This document shows positions 45,178 through 53,793 of a stretch of 64,000 nucleotides of DNA, piece after piece. Source of the DNA: QHXW01 sp963768075 (GTDB lineage: Bacteria > Acidobacteriota > Terriglobia > Bryobacterales > Bryobacteraceae); the NCBI GenBank assembly GCA_963768075.1, contig CAVYHD010000028.1, positions 1 to 64,000 of the forward strand. The letters run 5' to 3'. Below the pieces are notes generated by a model that saw nothing but the letters and a program-made list of their open reading frames with translations, did no database searches and was not told where the DNA came from. Position 1 is the first letter of the stretch, and each line of letters starts with the position of its first letter. Both the position numbers and the translations under genes were made by a program.

Positions 45178-46197
45178 ATGAGCGCACCCCAAACCCAGTC
45201 TCCCAGCCCGATGCTTTTCTTCGAGACCATGAATGCCTACCAGCGCACCAACGCGCTGAAGGGCGCGATTCAGTTGGATGTCTTTACCGCCATCGGCGAG
45301 GGTAACAGCACGGCCGCTGCCATCGCCGTGCGATGCCGAACCTCAGAACGCGGCATGCGCATTCTGTGCGATTACCTCGTTATCATCGGGTTTCTGACCA
45401 AGGAAGGACAAACCTACCGGCTCACGCTCGATAGCGCGACGTTTCTCGATCGCCGGTCGCCCGCTTACATGGGAACCGTGGAACGCTTCCTGGCTTCCCC
45501 AACGATAATGGACGCGTATAAGGACATTGCGGCGATCGTCCGCAAGGGCGGCGAGACGATGAGCGCCCACGGCACCATGGATCCGGAGCATCCCGTCTGG
45601 GTCGAGTTTGCGCGCTCCATGGCGCCCATGATGGCCATGCCCGCTGAAGCGATTGCAAAGCTGGTGGGCGCGCCCGGCGGCGCCACATGGAAAGTTCTCG
45701 ACATCGCCGCGGGTCACGGATTGTTTGGCATCGCCATTGCCCGCCAGAACCCCAACGCAACCATTGTGGCCGTCGACTGGCGGCACGTGCTGGAAGTGGC
45801 GCAAGAAAATGCCGCGAGCGCAGGTGTGTCTTCGCGCTTTCAGTCCTTGCCGGGCAGCGCGTTCGATGTCGATTTTGGCGGTGGGTATGACGTGGCGCTC
45901 CTCACTAATTTCCTGCACCACTTTGATCCCGCGACGTGCGAAACGTTGCTCCGAAAAGTGAGCGCCGCGCTCAAACCCGGCGGCCGCGCAGTCACATTCG
46001 AGTTCATCCCGAACGAAGACCGCGTATCGCCTCCCATCGCCGCCGCTTTCAGCATGATGATGCTCGGCACCACGGAAGCTGGCGACGCCTACACCTTCTC
46101 TGAATTCGACCGCATGTTCCGCAACGCCGGGTTTGGGCGCACCGAACTGCACCCGCTTCCGCCATCACCCGGACAGGTTCTCATTTCGCAGAAGTGA
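45178..46197 (+). CDS. SAM-dependent O-methyltransferase with dimerisation domain
   Basis: The 339-residue protein has an N-terminal winged-helix dimerisation domain (TNALKGAIQLDVFTAIGEGN; RTSERGMRILCDYLVIIGF) and a C-terminal Rossmann domain. SAM motifs are KVLDIAAGHGLFGIAIA, TIVAVDWRHVLEVAQENA and ALLTNFLHHFDPATCETLL, the last with the HH pair typical of small-molecule O-methyltransferases of the hydroxyneurosporene/acetylserotonin type. The substrate is unknown. The ATG at 45178 is chosen because a -10 box lies just before it. Confidence 0.85.
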   Translation: MSAPQTQSPSPMLFFETMNAYQRTNALKGAIQLDVFTAIGEGNSTAAAIAVRCRTSERGMRILCDYLVIIGFLTKEGQTYRLTLDSATFLDRRSPAYMGTVERFLASPTIMDAYKDIAAIVRKGGETMSAHGTMDPEHPVWVEFARSMAPMMAMPAEAIAKLVGAPGGATWKVLDIAAGHGLFGIAIARQNPNATIVAVDWRHVLEVAQENAASAGVSSRFQSLPGSAFDVDFGGGYDVALLTNFLHHFDPATCETLLRKVSAALKPGGRAVTFEFIPNEDRVSPPIAAAFSMMMLGTTEAGDAYTFSEFDRMFRNAGFGRTELHPLPPSPGQVLISQK

Positions 46198-46201
46198 CTG
46201 G

Positions 46202-46576
46202 TTATCGCTCCCCCGTTACGGTTACCGAGCCGAGCTCCCGTCCCCGGTCGCCGCGGCTGAAGTCATACAACTTAAATACGTAACGGGTCTCGGGCTTAAT
46301 CCAGGGCGCGCGGCATCGGTGTGTTTCGCAAGACAACGTGTGTCCAAATTCTCTTTCTTCCCAGACATCGCGGCCTTCGGATTTCACGAACACCTTGACG
46401 CGGCTGACGCCTTGCGTCGACCAGATGATGTGCGTCTCACACTGCGATTCTCCCGGGCGGACGCGGCAAGGATTCGGCTCCGCCTGGATGACACCCGCGG
46501 GCCCCTGGGCTGGTGCATTCACGGGAAGTATGCTCACTCCCAACAGGGGAATCAGGAACAAAAGACCTCGTTTCAT
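46202..46576 (-). CDS. Small exported protein of unknown function
   Basis: This 124-residue protein has a clear signal peptide (MKRGLLFLIPLLGVSILPVN) and a mature part with four Cys residues (NPCRVRPGESQCE; LSCETHRCRAP) that could form two disulfides. Segments HIIWSTQGVSRVKVFVKS and TRYVFKLYDFS suggest an immunoglobulin-like beta fold. An AAGGAG ribosome site precedes ATG. It lies five bases from the convergent methyltransferase stop. Confidence 0.6.
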   Translation of the reverse strand: MKRGLLFLIPLLGVSILPVNAPAQGPAGVIQAEPNPCRVRPGESQCETHIIWSTQGVSRVKVFVKSEGRDVWEEREFGHTLSCETHRCRAPWIKPETRYVFKLYDFSRGDRGRELGSVTVTGER

Positions 46577-46609
46577 TTGCCAGTACTCCTTCTGTATCAG
46601 CTTACTCTT

Positions 46610-46786
46610 TCAGCAACATTTTGCTTTGGAATATTTTACCTTCCAACGGGCATCCGCAAATCGCCGCCATTCCTCGGCGGAATGTGCGCGTCCGTACATC
46701 GCAAGGTGCCGGCGGTAGGCGTTCTCGTCGGCTAGTTCGCGAAGCAGGGCCAGAATTAATCTGCCCACGGCCCGCCACCGTTTCAT
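46610..46786 (-). CDS. ybdD: YbdD/YjiX family small protein
   Basis: The 58-residue protein ends with the family pattern ENAYRRHLAMYGRAHS, EEWRRFADARW and a final CC pair, as in E. coli YbdD and YjiX, the small partners of CstA-type transporters. Its ATG overlaps the cstA stop (ATGA), the usual gene order. It may modulate the transporter. Confidence 0.82.
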   Translation of the reverse strand: MKRWRAVGRLILALLRELADENAYRRHLAMYGRAHSAEEWRRFADARWKVKYSKAKCC

Positions 46787-48898
46787 ATTTCCTCCGCCTG
46801 GAGGCGCGAGAGCACGAACGGAGCCTCCGCCACGCGTGACTCGCGCGAGCCGCGCAGAATACCGGCCCAAACGCGGACCGAATCGATCAGAATCACCGCC
46901 ACAAGAACCAGGAACATACCGCAGATGACCGCATCCAGCCGCGCATTAAAAATCAATATTCGGGTCTGTGCGAGCCCCGCTCCAGTGATCGCGCCCGAAC
47001 CAAGCGCGGCCTCGAGCTGCCCGGCCTGCGCTAGAAATCCGATGCGCGGCGCGGGCGAGAAAATCTTCTGCCAGGCGGCGGTGAACGTGATGGTGACCAG
47101 CCAGGCCAGCGGCACGCCGGTGATCCAGACATATCGCGTGCGATGCATCTTGATCAGAATGGTAGTGGCGACGCACAGCGCGATCGCCGCCAGCAGTTGG
47201 TTGGCAATCCCGAATAGCGGCCAGAGCGAGTTGATTCCGCCCAGCGGATCGCGCACACCCTGGTACAGAAAATAACCCCACGCCACGACGATGGCCGCGC
47301 TGGTGGCGATCACGCCGGGCATCCAACTGGTCCGGCCCAGCGAAGGATGCACGTGGCCGAGCAAGTCCTGGAGCATGAAGCGTCCCACGCGCGTGCCTGC
47401 GTCGATGATGGTCAGGATGAAGAGCGCTTCGAACATAATGGCGAAGTGATACCAGAAGCCGATCACCGCCTGGCCGCCGCCCGAACGCGCGAAGATGTGT
47501 GCCATCCCCAGAGCCAGCGAGGGCGCGCCGCCGGTGCGGTAGAACAGCGTTCGCTCACCCACGCTTTGCGCCAGTTGCTGCATTTCGGCGACACGTCACC
47601 GGAAAACCCCAGCGAGCTGATCGTCGCCACCGCGGCCGCCGGCGTCGCGCCCACAATACCCGCGGGCGAATTCACCGCAAAATAAACACCCGGCCGCATT
47701 ACGCACGCCGCGATCATCGCCATCATCGCGACAAAACTTTCCAATAGCATCGAGCCATAGCCCACCGGCCAGGCATGCTGTTCCTGGGCGATCATCTTCG
47801 GCGTGGTGCCGGAGGAGATCAGCGAGTGAAATCCGGAAATCGCCCCGCAGGCGATCGTGATGAAGCAGAACGGGAAAGATTTTGCCGGCGAAGATCGGCC
47901 CCGTGCCGTCGATGAAACGCGTGAAGCGCGGGCAGTTGCAACTCGGGCCGCACAATAAAGATGCCCACCGCCAGCAGGAAGATCACGCCCAGTTTCACGA
48001 ACGTGCTCAGATAATCGCGCGGGGCAAGCAACAGCCACACCGGCAGCGCGCTGGCCAGGAATCCGTAGATGATGATGGCGAACGCCAGCGCCATCGCCGA
48101 AAGCGTGAACACGGGCGCCCAGGTGGACGATCGCCGCCACCCACTGGCCCGCCGAAGATCGCCGCCAGCACCAGCACGAAATCCGATGACCGAGCATTCC
48201 AGCACTTTGCCCGGCCGCCAGTAGCGCAGATACAGGCCCATGAAGAGGGCGATCGGCATGGTCGCCGCGATCGTGAACGTGCCCCACGGGCTGCCCGCCA
48301 GCGCGTTGACCACCACCAGCGCCACCACCGCCAGCAGAATGATCATGATCATCAGCACCGTCAGCAGCGCGACGAAGCCGCCCACCTTGCCGATCTCCTC
48401 GCGCGCCATCTGGCCCAGCGATTTGCCGTCGCGCCGCATGGAGGCGAACAGGATCACGAAATCCTGCACCGCGCCGCCCAGCACCGCGCCGATGATGATC
48501 CACAGCGTTCCCGGCAGATAGCCGAACTGCGCCGCCAGCACCGGCCCCACCAGCGGACCCGGCCCGGCGATGGCCGCGAAGTGGTGGCCGAACACGAATC
48601 CATTTATTCGTGGGCTCGAAGTCGTGGCCGTTGTCGCAGGCGCTCGGCCGGAGTGGCGCGCTGGTTGTTCAGCGCCATCACGCGCGCGGCGATGAACTTG
48701 CCGTAAAACCGATAGCCGAGAGCGTAGGTGCAACGGCCGCGAGCACCAGCCAGAGGCTGTTGATGTGCTCCCCTCGGTTGAGCGCGATGCCGCCGAGGCA
48801 GAAGGCAGCGACGACGGCCACCGCGGCCCACAGGAGATGCCCAGGATCTTCTTGAATCTCCAGGGAGCGGCTACGTTCGTCGCGGTCGCTTGCGGCAT
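46783..48898 (-). CDS. cstA: CstA-type carbon starvation transporter (frameshifted)
   Basis: CstA is a large inner-membrane protein that imports peptides or pyruvate under carbon limitation. The start MPQATATNVAAPWRFKKILG is followed, across several shifts, by HHFAAIAGPGPLVGPVLAAQ, the hallmark TLWIIIGAVLGGAVQDF, MRRDGKSLGQMAREEIGKVG, AFHSLISSGTTPKMIAQE-like text and FARSGGGQAVIGFWYHFAIM. The intact last 266 codons carry ANQLLAAIALCVATTILIK. Corrected length is about 705 residues, equal to E. coli CstA. Shifts are near 48820, 48700, 48600, 48150, 47880 and 47590. The gene follows three unknown genes and precedes ybdD. Confidence 0.88.
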
Positions 48899-48900
48899 CT

Positions 48901-49308
48901 TCAGAATTTCTTCAATTCGCGAAGAGTGGAGAGCGTGGTGCCGCCTGCGCGCAGCGCGACGCCGTAGATGGGATTCCACTGGGCATCCATCGCGCCGATA
49001 TACCGCGCATTGTTGCGCGCATCGCCCATCAGGATGACGAAATAGCCGCGATCGGTATAACGGAGGCTGCGAAACTGTATGGCGCCGGTCTCCGATTGCC
49101 AATGGTCCTCGGTGGGCGGGCCCAGCTTCCGCACCACCGCGTGGTAATCATCGGCATGCGTCAGCTGCAAGTAACCCTGATCGCCGGTGTTATAAATCAT
49201 CCGCGGGCGCAGCGCGCCGTCGCGCAGCACATTCACGGCTACGAAACTGGCTACCACACCCACCAGCAGCGTGAAGCCGATCAGCTTGCCCATGCGCGAG
49301 TCCGTCAC
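48901..49308 (-). CDS. Unknown membrane-anchored protein upstream of cstA
   Basis: The 135-residue protein has one N-terminal helix (LIGFTLLVGVVASFVAVNVL) and a soluble part with YHAVVRKLGPPTEDHW and RSLRYTDRGYFVILMG. The helix suggests an inner-membrane anchor with a periplasmic domain. It ends two bases before the cstA start and begins by overlapping the previous gene by four bases, so it is likely cotranscribed with cstA. No family is recognised. Confidence 0.6.
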   Translation of the reverse strand: MTDSRMGKLIGFTLLVGVVASFVAVNVLRDGALRPRMIYNTGDQGYLQLTHADDYHAVVRKLGPPTEDHWQSETGAIQFRSLRYTDRGYFVILMGDARNNARYIGAMDAQWNPIYGVALRAGGTTLSTLRELKKF

Positions 49309-49682
49309 GGACTCGGTCCAATGCCAATCACCGGGGCGGGAACCGGGATATCGCCCACGGGCTGAGGCGGCCGCGCCGTCTCTCCCACCGCGACAGGCAT
49401 TTCAATGACGCGCCGCTGATGCGGCCACACGGCGCCGGCCTTGTATTCCAGCTCTTTCACCAGACCGACAATCACGACCGGATCTTCGATTTGTGATACT
49501 TCGCCCAAAAACCGGCGCGGAATCCAGATTTCCGCGGCGCTGAGCGAATTCACCACCAGGATTTCCGACCATGTGCTGCGGCGGAAAAACCACTCATTGT
49601 GCTCGACATTGAGAATGGGCGGATAGAAGGAAAAGCGCCGGTTTCCAAGGTGTTCGAGAGGCGAAATCGGTGGCAGAGACAT
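49305..49682 (-). CDS. Unknown soluble protein upstream of cstA
   Basis: The 125-residue protein has no signal peptide. Its sequence FYPPILNVEHNEWFFRRSTW and AAEIWIPRRFLGEVSQIEDP suggests a small beta-rich fold; the C-terminus is Pro-rich. Its end overlaps the next gene by four bases and its start lies 20 bases after the previous stop. Membership of the cstA operon is likely; function is unknown. Confidence 0.55.
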   Translation of the reverse strand: MSLPPISPLEHLGNRRFSFYPPILNVEHNEWFFRRSTWSEILVVNSLSAAEIWIPRRFLGEVSQIEDPVVIVGLVKELEYKAGAVWPHQRRVIEMPVAVGETARPPQPVGDIPVPAPVIGIGPSP

Positions 49683-49702
49683 GCGCCGCTTCTAATAATA
49701 GC

Positions 49703-50101
49703 TCAGTCGATATTGAGGTTTGCCAAAATGGTGCGCACGTCCGCGGGCGTCAAACGCACGGGCTCGCGCGTGGCCTCGGGAGTCTCGCGCTCATCGAAGG
49801 CCTGAAACAGCGCCATCTTGGCGATGGCGTAACGCTCGGTGCCGCTCAGCGTCCTCCCCGTCTCGTCCTGCCAGCCGTCCACTGCTTCCGCGCTGACGAA
49901 GACGGAAACATGCGCCGATGTTTTACGGTCGGCGGAAACCTCGAAAACGTATTCGGTGCCGTGCTCGGCGGAAGAAGGACGTTGCCCTTCATAGAAATAC
50001 TGATACACGTAGCCGCTCTGCGCAGAGTACGTTTTCTTACGCCGCACCTCGGGCGCGCCGCTCAGTGGAGTACTCTTTTTACCAAACCATCGGGACAACA
50101 T
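49703..50101 (-). CDS. Unknown soluble protein heading the cstA gene cluster
   Basis: The 132-residue protein begins MLSRWFGKKSTPLSGAPEV and contains YVYQYFYEGQRPSSAEHGTE and VSVFVSAEAVDGWQDETGR. No motif or family is recognised. It is the first minus-strand gene after a 440-base region without genes, so the operon promoter probably lies there. Confidence 0.55.
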   Translation of the reverse strand: MLSRWFGKKSTPLSGAPEVRRKKTYSAQSGYVYQYFYEGQRPSSAEHGTEYVFEVSADRKTSAHVSVFVSAEAVDGWQDETGRTLSGTERYAIAKMALFQAFDERETPEATREPVRLTPADVRTILANLNID

Positions 50102-50545
50102 TGGCTTAACGCTTTCCCCTTAATGATCGGCTCCGAACGTTATCTTTTTGGGGCAAGTCTAAGTCATTATCGTAGGCTTTCAGCACTATTGACAACGCGG
50201 GGGACCAGGAGCACAATCTCAATCAGGAGCCAGCTCGGTAAGGTTCCTGACCAAATGCGCCGCGCAACACGGCGGCAGGAGGTGACACAAATAGAACCGG
50301 GCAAGGATGAGGGCGGTCCCATCCGATTCCGAGGGCAGGCACCGGTAAGAGTGACGAACGATCGGACGATACGCGAGTGAGTTCCCGCACTGCGTATAGC
50401 GCGCTCTTGCGCGACATTGATGATCGGCAACGATGCTCTTCGAGTCCCAAGGATGACAAGGTGTGACCGCCCTTTTTCCATTCTTACATTCGTAATTTGT
50501 CCTCCGCTCCACGCCATGTGATACTGGTGGGAGTTTTTACCTTAC
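50102..50545. other. Long gene-less region between divergent units
   Basis: About 440 bases have no convincing frame; the open frames on the minus strand have no recognisable content. The region should carry promoters for the unknown/cstA operon and for mqnD. I see no tRNA, repeat or riboswitch fold. A decayed gene is possible because some codon-like GC bias remains. Confidence 0.4.
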
Positions 50546-51387
50546 ATGTCTCCACCTTCACAGGAAATTGTCACAGCGCACAGTCCGGATTCCGATGATG
50601 CGTTCATGTTCTACGGGTTGGCCACCAAGAAAATCCGCTCCCCCTGGTTACGTTCCGCCACGTCCTCGAAGACATTGAATCGTTGAACCGGAAGGCCTTG
50701 GAGGGCCAATACGATCTCACCGCCATCTCTTATCACGCCTATCCGCACGTGGCCGATAAGTATGTGCTCATGGCGAGCGGATCGAGCATCGGCGATGGTT
50801 ACGGGCCCATGCTGGTGTCCATGCGGCCGATGGAGCCGGAAGAGGTGCGTGGCAAGCGGGTTGCCATACCCGGCAAGCTGACCAGCGCCTATCTTGCGCT
50901 CAAACTCTTCGAACCGGATTTCGAAGCCGTGGTCACTCCATTCGACAAGATTCTCGACGCAGTGACTGAGCGGGCCGTTGATCTGGGGCTGATCATTCAC
51001 GAAGCGCAGTTGACCTACAACAAGACCGGGATCCACCGCGTCCTCGATCTCGGCCGTTGGTGGAAGACGAAATTCGATCTGCCCTTGCCGCTGGGCGCGA
51101 ACGTATTGCTGCGGTCTCTGTCCGCTGAAATACAAAGCGAGTGCTGCCGGCTGATGCGTGAGAGCATACAATACGCGCTCGATCATCGCGAGGAGGCTCT
51201 CAGCTACGCCTTGCAGTTCGCCCGCGACATGGATACGCGCCTGGCGGACAAGTTCGTGGGCATGTACGTCAATCACTACACCGTCGATTGCGGGGATGTT
51301 GTACCCAAAGCCGCGCAAAAGCTGCTCGACATGGGCTACGAAGCCGGTCTCATTCCGCGGCGCGTGGAAGTCGAATTCGTTCGATAG
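50546..51387 (+). CDS. mqnD: 1,4-dihydroxy-6-naphthoate synthase MqnD (one frameshift)
   Basis: MqnD performs the last early step of the futalosine pathway, turning cyclic de-hypoxanthine futalosine into dihydroxynaphthoate for menaquinone. The N-terminus TAHSPDSDDAFMFYGLATK is the family signature. After a shift near 50640 the frame continues FRHVLEDIESLNRKALEGQY, HAYPHVADKYVLMASGSS and LIIHEAQLTYNKTGI. The fold is that of a periplasmic-binding protein. Corrected length is about 280 residues. It supports menaquinone respiration, in line with the nuoB and cytochrome genes. Confidence 0.88.
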
Positions 51388-51413
51388 GTCCTGGGATCCC
51401 GCTCGGCGCCAAA

Positions 51414-51442
51414 TAGACACGCGCGCATCCCTGTCCTACATT
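51414..51442 (+). promoter_or_regulatory. Promoter of the HEAT-repeat gene
   Basis: TAGACA (51414-51419) and TACATT (51437-51442) are 17 bases apart and are close to the sigma-70 consensus. The -10 ends six bases before the ATG at 51449, giving a leaderless transcript. Confidence 0.5.
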
Positions 51443-51448
51443 AGACAC

Positions 51449-52726
51449 ATGGGCATAGGCCGGGCACTTTTTCTCGCAAGCGCATATCTGCTTGCTATTT
51501 TCTCTCTCTCCGCGCAGGAGACTCTGCGCCCGAAAGATGTCCGCAACCTGGCGAAACAGGGCTCCAGCGCTCTCCCGCGACTAAGCGAGCTGCTGCACAA
51601 TCCCGATGTCGATATTCGCCTCGAAGCCGTTAAAGCCATCACCGAAATTGGGACGCAAGCGAGCCTCACGCCGCTCGTCCAGGCAACCGCCGATACCGAT
51701 CCCGAGGTACAGATCCGCGCGACTGACGGTCTGGTGAATTTCTACCTGCCCGGCTATGTCCAGCACGGCCTCGGCGCTTCGCTGAAGCGAGTGGGCACGG
51801 GCATCAAAGGAAGATTCACCGACACCAACGAACAGGTGATCGACCCGTTCGTGGTTCCGCGGCCCGATGTGACGCAGGCTATTGGCACTCTGCTGGGCGG
51901 CGCGAGCATGGAAGCGCGTGCCAATGCGGCGCGGGCGGTGGGCATTCTGCGCGCGCGGACGGCGGTTCCAAACCTGCTGGCCGCGCTGCGCTCGAAAGAT
52001 AGCGACGTGATCTATGAATCGCTGATCGCGCTTCAGAAGATTCGCGACGAATCCGCCGGACCCGGAGTTGCGTTCCTTCTGCACGATCTCGACGAACGAG
52101 TGCAGCTCGCCGCTATAGAGACCGTGGGGCTGTTGCGTGATATGTCAGCCGTGCCGGAACTGCTCGACGTGCTCGCCAACTCCCGAAATATCAAGGTGAA
52201 GCGGGACGCGCTGAGCGCGCTCGCCATGCTTCCCGATGCGCGGAGCCGCGGCGTCTTCGGCCAGTACCTCCACGACAAGGATGACGGCCTGCGCGCGGCG
52301 GCCGCCGAAGGTTTCGGACGGCTGAAGAATCCCACTGACCTTCCCATGGTCGATGCCGCCTTCAAAGACGAGGGCAAAATGGCTCCGCGCCTGGCTCTGG
52401 CCTTCGCCGAGGTTCTGCTCGGCAAAACCGAAATCTCGGAGTTCAGCCCGTATCAACTCCTCATCAATACCGTGAACTCGGTCGGATATCGCGGTGTCGC
52501 TTATGCATACCTGGTCGAGATCGCGCGCAATCCAGCCATCAGGCCGCCGCTCTACCACGCCGTCGACATCGGTACCAAAGACGAGAAAATTTATCTGGCT
52601 CGAGTCCTGGCGGCGAGCGGAGGGCAGGATGCCGTGCCGTGCCTGGAAAAGTTAAGCCACGATGGAGACGACCAGGTAGCGGAGGAGGGTCTGCGGGCCC
52701 TGCGTACTGTGAAGGCCCGCCTCTAA
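51449..52726 (+). CDS. Exported HEAT-repeat protein
   Basis: The 425-residue protein has a signal peptide (ALFLASAYLLAIFSLSAQ) and at least six HEAT/PBS-lyase-like repeats, for example PDVDIRLEAVKAITEIG, ASMEARANAARAVGILRA, VQLAAIETVGLLRDMSAVPE and DGLRAAAAEGFGRLKNPTD. Such repeats form a scaffold for protein binding; no catalytic motif is visible. The product should be periplasmic. It lies 61 bases after mqnD and has its own promoter; it does not share mqnD's function in any obvious way. Confidence 0.82.
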   Translation: MGIGRALFLASAYLLAIFSLSAQETLRPKDVRNLAKQGSSALPRLSELLHNPDVDIRLEAVKAITEIGTQASLTPLVQATADTDPEVQIRATDGLVNFYLPGYVQHGLGASLKRVGTGIKGRFTDTNEQVIDPFVVPRPDVTQAIGTLLGGASMEARANAARAVGILRARTAVPNLLAALRSKDSDVIYESLIALQKIRDESAGPGVAFLLHDLDERVQLAAIETVGLLRDMSAVPELLDVLANSRNIKVKRDALSALAMLPDARSRGVFGQYLHDKDDGLRAAAAEGFGRLKNPTDLPMVDAAFKDEGKMAPRLALAFAEVLLGKTEISEFSPYQLLINTVNSVGYRGVAYAYLVEIARNPAIRPPLYHAVDIGTKDEKIYLARVLAASGGQDAVPCLEKLSHDGDDQVAEEGLRALRTVKARL

Positions 52727-52733
52727 AACAAAC

Positions 52734-52943
52734 TTACTTGGCTTTCTTCTGCTTCTGCTGGCCGACGCGGACCTTGAAGTGCGCCTGCTTGGCATCCTGA
52801 AACGCCTTATGATCATGCCGCGCCACGGCGTCGGTTAGATACTGATCGACGCTCGCTTCGCGCGGCAGCACAGCCATCACCGTGAAGTTCTCGTTGCAGG
52901 TTGGGCAGAAGGGCCGGAACCGCTTCACATTGGGAATCGACAT
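52734..52943 (-). CDS. Small protein with a CxxC pair, unknown
   Basis: The 69-residue protein has RFRPFCPTCNENFTVMAVLP, one CPTC pair that could be half of a zinc ribbon, and a Lys-rich C-terminus (GQQKQKKAK). A TAAAAT box ends nine bases before ATG. It converges on the HEAT gene with seven bases between stops. Function unknown. Confidence 0.5.
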   Translation of the reverse strand: MSIPNVKRFRPFCPTCNENFTVMAVLPREASVDQYLTDAVARHDHKAFQDAKQAHFKVRVGQQKQKKAK

Positions 52944-52983
52944 AACCCTTCAATTTTAGCACTGAGCCCGTTGCGGTGCACTC

Positions 52984-53751
52984 GTGGGCATGTCCAAGAA
53001 CTGGATACGCGATAATGTAGACAGGCGGCGCACCGATACAATCGTGGCGGCAAAGCTGATTATTTTTGCCATTTTGCTGTTCTCGAGTCTGAAGGATATA
53101 AGTGCGCAATCGGTGGGCAGCAGGCAAAGCATCCCGAAGTTTATGGGACGCCAAGTGACAATTGCCGAACCTGAAAAACTTGATCCCGATGGCTTCTTTC
53201 CAAAAGGTCCAGCGTCGATCTGTGTTGAGGGTCCACCTCAACGACAGTGCTACACCGCCCCTCAGGAGTTTGGAAATAGCCCTGCGGTAACTGTGGTCCA
53301 GTTGCAGAAATATCTGCCCGCACTTCTCTTCTCGGCAGCGACTGGCGGTGTCAGCGGCTGGGAAATCCATTTTGCTCTGCTACGCCCGGGAAAAGGAAAG
53401 GGCTTGCAAGATCTATTGATGTCAGACGTATCGATTTCCAATCAAGGTCAGTATGTATTTTGGAGCGATCCGTCGATCTCTGATGCGCAGATATTCGTGA
53501 CAGCCAAGTACGTCTTGGGCCCGGATGAAGGCCACTACGGTGAGCATCGTTACATTATCTCCGCATACGTCCAAGAGCCGTCGTCCATGGTTGACGATCG
53601 TTACTACTATCTGGAAGATCAATACATGACGGTTCGCAAGTACGATCTGGAGACGAATGCGCATATCCTCGACGCTGAGAAGCCAGAGATCTTCGCTCGC
53701 CTCAGGCGGCTAAAGGCCACGACTCGATCTCAACCGCAAGCCCCCCACTAG
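52984..53751 (+). CDS. Exported protein of unknown function, atypical base composition
   Basis: The 255-residue protein has an N-terminal hydrophobic segment (AAKLIIFAILLFSSLKDISA) with a likely cleavage site after it. The mature part contains CVEGPPQRQCYTAPQEFGNS and IHFALLRPGKGKGLQDLLM; no family is recognised. Its DNA is visibly less GC-rich than its neighbours, which points to recent acquisition. Two possible starts, 52984 and 52990, differ by two codons. Confidence 0.6.
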   Translation: MGMSKNWIRDNVDRRRTDTIVAAKLIIFAILLFSSLKDISAQSVGSRQSIPKFMGRQVTIAEPEKLDPDGFFPKGPASICVEGPPQRQCYTAPQEFGNSPAVTVVQLQKYLPALLFSAATGGVSGWEIHFALLRPGKGKGLQDLLMSDVSISNQGQYVFWSDPSISDAQIFVTAKYVLGPDEGHYGEHRYIISAYVQEPSSMVDDRYYYLEDQYMTVRKYDLETNAHILDAEKPEIFARLRRLKATTRSQPQAPH

Positions 53752-53793
53752 AAAGTCCGCTCGATCAACGCTGATCCACCACTCATTCGCCCA

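Noticed and set aside
50167..50517. Minus-strand frames of 78-116 codons in the gene-less region
   Set aside because: They have no family, no signal peptide, no ribosome site and mutually overlapping frames.
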